A stretch of 64,000 nucleotides of DNA from Rubrivivax rivuli (lineage in GTDB: Bacteria > Pseudomonadota > Gammaproteobacteria > Burkholderiales > Burkholderiaceae_C), in the NCBI RefSeq assembly GCF_004016505.1, contig NZ_SACR01000002.1:248001-312000 (forward strand). Reading direction: 5' to 3'. Both the position numbers and the translations under genes were made by a program. Shown piece by piece: positions 60,657 to 64,000 of the stretch (positions within the stretch are counted from its first letter, which is position 1; every line of letters begins with the position of its first letter). A model generated the notes under the pieces. It had not been told where the DNA came from. It did not search any database and worked only from the letters and a program-made list of their open reading frames with translations.

Positions 60657-61460
60657 TCAGGTCTGCGCCGCGTGGCCGCGCGCCATCAGTTGTGCAAGAG
60701 CCTCACCGGCTGCCACCATGCCAAACGTTGCAGTCACGGTGACGCTCGATCCATAGCCGTGGCAATTTAGGCTGCCGTCGGTGGCGCAGCTGTCAGCCGG
60801 GGCTGCAACGGCCTCGCGCGAGAACACGCAACGCACGCCGATGCGTCCCTGCCGGGGCGCCCCAGCGTCCTTGCGCAGGCGCTGCCGGAGGCTGGCAAGC
60901 AAGGGGTCGTGTGTGGCGTCCGCCAGATCGGCCACCTCCACGCGCTGCGCTTCGCGTTTGCCGCCGGCCGCACCCACGCACACCAGCGGTATCCCGGCCA
61001 CACGGGCCCAGGCGGCCAGGGCCTGCTTGGCGCGCACCTGGTCGCAAGCATCGATCACGGCCTGCACCGGCACGGGCAGCAGCGCCGGCCAGTTGTCCAT
61101 GTCGACGAAGGCATCGACCACGCGCACCTCGCAACCAGGGTGGATGTCGGCCACACGCGAGCGCAGGGCCTCGCCCTTGTGCTGGCCGACCGTGGCACCC
61201 AAGGCCTGCACCTGGCGGTTGATGTTGGACTCGGCCACGTGGTCCAGGTCGATCAGCACCAGGCGCGCCACGCCGCTGCGGGCCAGGGCTTCGGCGGCCC
61301 AGGAACCCACGCCGCCCAATCCCACCACGGCCACTGCAGCACCGCGAACCTGCTGGTAGCCCGCGTCGCCGTACAGCCGCCGCAGACCGCCGAAACGGCG
61401 CTCTAGATCGGCGTCTTCGGGCAGCACCGATGGGGCCGCAGGCGCGGCCGCCGCCGTCAC
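60657..61460 (-). CDS. tcdA: tRNA threonylcarbamoyladenosine dehydratase
   Basis: A 267-aa E1-like enzyme (TcdA/CsdL) that cyclises t6A37 to ct6A in tRNAs. The adenylation fold is marked by VAVVGLGGVGSWAAEALARSG, then LIDLDHVAESNINRQ and VIDACDQVRAKQAL. GTG 61460 overlaps the cpoB stop (GTGA), so it is coupled to the tol-pal genes. Its product modifies tRNAs such as the lysine tRNAs encoded just downstream. Confidence 0.95.
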   Translation of the reverse strand: MTAAAAPAAPSVLPEDADLERRFGGLRRLYGDAGYQQVRGAAVAVVGLGGVGSWAAEALARSGVARLVLIDLDHVAESNINRQVQALGATVGQHKGEALRSRVADIHPGCEVRVVDAFVDMDNWPALLPVPVQAVIDACDQVRAKQALAAWARVAGIPLVCVGAAGGKREAQRVEVADLADATHDPLLASLRQRLRKDAGAPRQGRIGVRCVFSREAVAAPADSCATDGSLNCHGYGSSVTVTATFGMVAAGEALAQLMARGHAAQT

Positions 61461-62251
61461 TTGATCGAGGCCAGCCGTTCCTTGCCAGCCTGCGCGGCCT
61501 CGGAATCGGGGTAGGTCTTCATCAGCTCTTCGATGGTGCGACGTGCGCCGCGCGGGTCTTTCATCTCGGCTTGGCTGTTGGCCAGCGCAAGCAGCGCCTC
61601 GGGCGCGCGCGGGTGCTCGGCTGCACCGGCGACGAAGGCACGGAAGGCGGTGATCGCCTCCTTGTAGTCGCGCTTGCCGTAGAGCGCGTTGCCAAGCCAG
61701 AAGCGCGCGGAGTCGGTGTAGGCGCTGCCAATGAAGCGGCGCTGGAAGGTGGTGAGCAGCGCCACCGACTTGTCGAAGTCACCGCCGCGGATGGCGGCGA
61801 TGGCTTCTTCATAAGCGCGCTTCTCGTCCTGCTCGACGATGGCCTCGCGGCCATCGATGCTGACCTTCACGGGCTCGATCTTGCGCAGGCGGTCGTCCAG
61901 GCTCTGGCTGACGTCTTTCTGGCGCGCCTGCATCTCGGCCACGTCGCGCATCATCTGCTCGTCGTTGCCGCGCAGCTTGGCCAGTTCGCCGCGCATGGCT
62001 TCGAGCTGGTTGTTGAGGTCGAGCATGCTGCGGCGCAGGGCCGTCAGCTGCTCGAGCAGTTGCGCGTTGGCCGCGGCCAGCTCGGCGCTGCGCGCCTTGC
62101 CGGCGTCTTCCACCGCGGTGACACGGTTGCGCAGGTCGACGATGGCCTTGCGGGCCTCGTCGTCGCTGAAGATGGCGTGTGCCGCCCCCACCGTGCCGCC
62201 CAGGCTCAAGGCCAGGACTGCGGCGCGGCTCACCTGCGCAAGTCTGTGCAT
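61457..62251 (-). CDS. cpoB: Cell division coordinator CpoB (YbgF)
   Basis: A 264-aa periplasmic protein with an N-terminal signal peptide (cleavage near VGAAHA), a coiled-coil part (about 30-125, LRNRVTAVEDAGKARSAELA) and C-terminal TPR repeats (about 140-260, YEEAIAAIRGGDFDKSVALL). It links the Tol-Pal system to peptidoglycan synthesis at division. It is 1 bp after pal. Confidence 0.95.
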   Translation of the reverse strand: MHRLAQVSRAAVLALSLGGTVGAAHAIFSDDEARKAIVDLRNRVTAVEDAGKARSAELAAANAQLLEQLTALRRSMLDLNNQLEAMRGELAKLRGNDEQMMRDVAEMQARQKDVSQSLDDRLRKIEPVKVSIDGREAIVEQDEKRAYEEAIAAIRGGDFDKSVALLTTFQRRFIGSAYTDSARFWLGNALYGKRDYKEAITAFRAFVAGAAEHPRAPEALLALANSQAEMKDPRGARRTIEELMKTYPDSEAAQAGKERLASIK

Positions 62252-62252
62252 C

Positions 62253-62891
62253 TCAACGGTCCTTCAGTTCGGCACGGCGGTTCTTGGACCAGGCCGATTC
62301 ATCGGTGCCCTGGGCGGCGGGGCGCTCTTCGCCGAAGCTCACGGCTTCCATCTGGCCTTCCTTCACACCCAGCAGCTTCAGCGAGTTCATCACGGCTGCT
62401 GCGCGCTTCTGGCCCAGGGCCAGGTTGTACTCGCGGCCACCCCGCTCGTCGGTGTGGCCTTCGATGGTCAGGCGCTTGCCGGCATTGGCCGACAGCACGC
62501 GTGCGTAGCCGTCGAGCACCGGCTTGAAGTCGTCCTTGATGGCGAAGCTGTCGAAGTCGAAGTAGACGACCTTCTGGCTGGGCAGGGCCAGCAGCGCGGC
62601 GGCACCCGCAGCGGCCGTGCCACCGGCAGCAGCGCCGGTGGTGGGCGTGGCACCCGGCGCGCCAGCGCCCGGCAAGCTCACGGTGGCCACGCTGGATTGC
62701 GGCGTGGCCGTGGGTGTGGCCGAACGCGGCGTGGCCGTGGTCACCGGGGCTGCAGTGGCCACCGGCGTGGCGGTCTGCACCGCCGGCGATGCGGTGTCGG
62801 CCGGCAGGCGCGTGGTGCCGCAAGCGGCCAGCAGGGCCGCGGTGGCGATCAGCGCGGCAGCGGGTCGGAAGGTGGACAGACGGGTCTTCAT
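62253..62891 (-). CDS. pal: Peptidoglycan-associated lipoprotein Pal
   Basis: A 212-aa outer-membrane lipoprotein. Signal peptide with lipobox LLAACG (Cys near 24), a Thr/Ala/Pro-rich linker (about 30-95), and a C-terminal OmpA-like domain with YFDFDSFAIKDDF and the diaminopimelate-binding GHTDERGGREYNLALGQKRA. The linker is longer than usual for Pal. Confidence 0.97.
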   Translation of the reverse strand: MKTRLSTFRPAAALIATAALLAACGTTRLPADTASPAVQTATPVATAAPVTTATPRSATPTATPQSSVATVSLPGAGAPGATPTTGAAAGGTAAAGAAALLALPSQKVVYFDFDSFAIKDDFKPVLDGYARVLSANAGKRLTIEGHTDERGGREYNLALGQKRAAAVMNSLKLLGVKEGQMEAVSFGEERPAAQGTDESAWSKNRRAELKDR

Positions 62892-62954
62892 GGACGTCTC
62901 CTTGCAGGGTTGAACGGTAGAAGCGGCGATGTGCGGAATTCGTGCAGCCCGGTG

Positions 62955-64000
62955 CTAGCGCCCGTAAGGGCCCCAGGCCGGTTCGCGCATGTCGGCACCG
63001 CTGCTGATGCTGAGGAGGCGTGTTTTGATCTTGCCATCAAGCGTGGTGGTCATCAACACGTCGGTTCCCTGCACGCGCGAGGCGTACACGATCAGGCGGC
63101 CGTTGGGCGCGAAGCTCGGGCTCTCGTCGTCCTGTGTGTCGGAAAGCGGCAGCACAGTTCCGTCGTTGAGGTCTTGCAGCATCAGCCGGTAGCCGTTGCC
63201 CTGGCGCGTGATGTAGGCCAGGTGCGTGCCGTCGGGGCTGACGGCGGGGCTGATGTTGTAGGCACCGGAGAAGGTCACGCGCTGCGGGCTGGCGCCATCC
63301 AGCCCCACGCGGTAGACCTGCGGGCCGCCGCCGCGGTCGCTGACGAAAAACACGCTGCGGCCATCGGGCGCGAACACGGGCTCGGTGTCGATGCCGTTGC
63401 TGCGCGTCAGCCGCTGCGGCGTGCCGCCGGTCGAGGGCATCAGATAGAGCTGCGTGAGCCCGTCCTGCGACAAGGCCACGGCCAGCTGGCGGCCGTCGGG
63501 GCTCCAGGCCGGCGCGCTGTTGCTGCCGCGGAAGCTGGCCAGCATGCTGCGCTGGCCGGTGGTGAGGTCTTGCACCCAGACCACGGCCTTCTGCGTCTCG
63601 AAAGACACATAGGCCAGGCGCTTGCCCTCGGGGCTCCAGGCCGGCGAGATGATGGGCTCGGGGCTGGCCAGCGCGATCTGGCCGCCTTCGCCGTCGGCAT
63701 CGGTGACATGCAGCGTGTAGCGGCGGCCCGAGCGCACCACGTAGGCGATGCGCGTGGCATTGACACCGCGCTCGCCGGTGAGCTTCTGGTGGATCTCGTC
63801 GGCCACGCGGTGGGCCGCCAGGCGCAGATCGGCCGCCAGCACCACCTTGCTCTGCCCCAGCAGCTCTTCATTGCGCACGGCGTCCCAGAGCTTGTAGCGC
63901 ACGTCGAAGCGGCCGTCGACCAGCCGCGTGACCGAGCCCGCGAGCACCGCGTCCACACCCTTGGCACGCCAGGCGGGCAGGTCGATGGTGCTGCGCTCGT
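62955..64000 (-). CDS. tolB: Tol-Pal translocation protein TolB, start outside window
   Basis: The C-terminal ~348 residues of periplasmic TolB; the frame is open to the window end. The end of the N-terminal domain ([32 protein letters not shown] region) and the beta-propeller repeats with PDGR/PDGT turns ([48 protein letters not shown]) are visible. It is followed 63 bp later by pal. Confidence 0.97.
   Translation of the reverse strand, partial: ERSTIDLPAWRAKGVDAVLAGSVTRLVDGRFDVRYKLWDAVRNEELLGQSKVVLAADLRLAAHRVADEIHQKLTGERGVNATRIAYVVRSGRRYTLHVTDADGEGGQIALASPEPIISPAWSPEGKRLAYVSFETQKAVVWVQDLTTGQRSMLASFRGSNSAPAWSPDGRQLAVALSQDGLTQLYLMPSTGGTPQRLTRSNGIDTEPVFAPDGRSVFFVSDRGGGPQVYRVGLDGASPQRVTFSGAYNISPAVSPDGTHLAYITRQGNGYRLMLQDLNDGTVLPLSDTQDDESPSFAPNGRLIVYASRVQGTDVLMTTTLDGKIKTRLLSISSGADMREPAWGPYGR

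Overview
The window is the photosynthesis gene cluster (PGC) of an aerobic or facultative purple betaproteobacterium, probably Rubrivivax or a close relative in Burkholderiales. This rests on the very GC-rich sequence, the gene order crtEF-bchCXYZ-pufBALMC-crtADC, the tetrahaem PufC, an LH2 alpha with a long Ala/Pro-rich tail, and the aerobic cyclase gene acsF inside the puh/bch operon. The genus is an inference from content and order; no rRNA is present.

Layout. 1-2173: end of a cytochrome P450 gene and an AlkC-like DNA repair gene. 2195-7469: a PpsR-type operator/promoter, then a DUF3422 membrane protein gene and bchI-bchD-bchO. 7621-10823: a PAS-GGDEF-EAL gene converging on hemA. 10824-27314 (+): crtE-crtF, then bchC-bchX-bchY-bchZ-pufB-(73-aa membrane ORF)-pufA-pufL-pufM-pufC-crtA-crtD-crtC, a PucC-like transporter and a 175-aa membrane protein. 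27435-28065 (-): pucBA with tandem operators. 28108-45110 (-): one very tightly packed operon, bchF-N-B-H-L-M-lhaA-puhA-B-C-acsF-puhE-crtI-crtB. 45505-55188 (+): ppaA/aerR, ppsR, bchG, a second PucC-like gene, bchP, a divergent second ppsR and a bacteriophytochrome-like gene. 55214-64000: flanking housekeeping genes (aldo-keto reductase, MOSC protein, BTAD/AAA regulator, two tRNA-Lys, tcdA, cpoB, pal, tolB).

Together the genes make 5-aminolevulinate precursor (HemA), bacteriochlorophyll a (bchIDH, M, acsF, LNB, F, XYZ, C, G, P), spheroidene/spirilloxanthin-type carotenoids (crtE, B, I, C, D, F, A), and the apoproteins and assembly factors of RC-LH1 and LH2. Anaerobic bchE is not in the window. 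Redox/light control is visible as repeated TGT-N12-ACA palindromes (PpsR/CrtJ type) upstream of the DUF3422-bchIDO, bchC, puc, bchF/ppaA, bchG and ppsR genes, often as pairs 7-8 bp apart.

The most unusual items are: (i) a RpBphP1-type bacteriophytochrome that lacks the biliverdin-binding cysteine and the PHY tongue, encoded directly after a second PpsR whose helix-turn-helix is degenerate; (ii) a 73-aa single-span membrane protein gene inserted between pufB and pufA; (iii) a DUF3422 gene as first gene of the PpsR-controlled bchIDO operon; (iv) bchF and bchG promoters placed so that both mRNAs should be leaderless. Coordinates of starts are my choices from reading frames, overlaps and ribosome binding sites.
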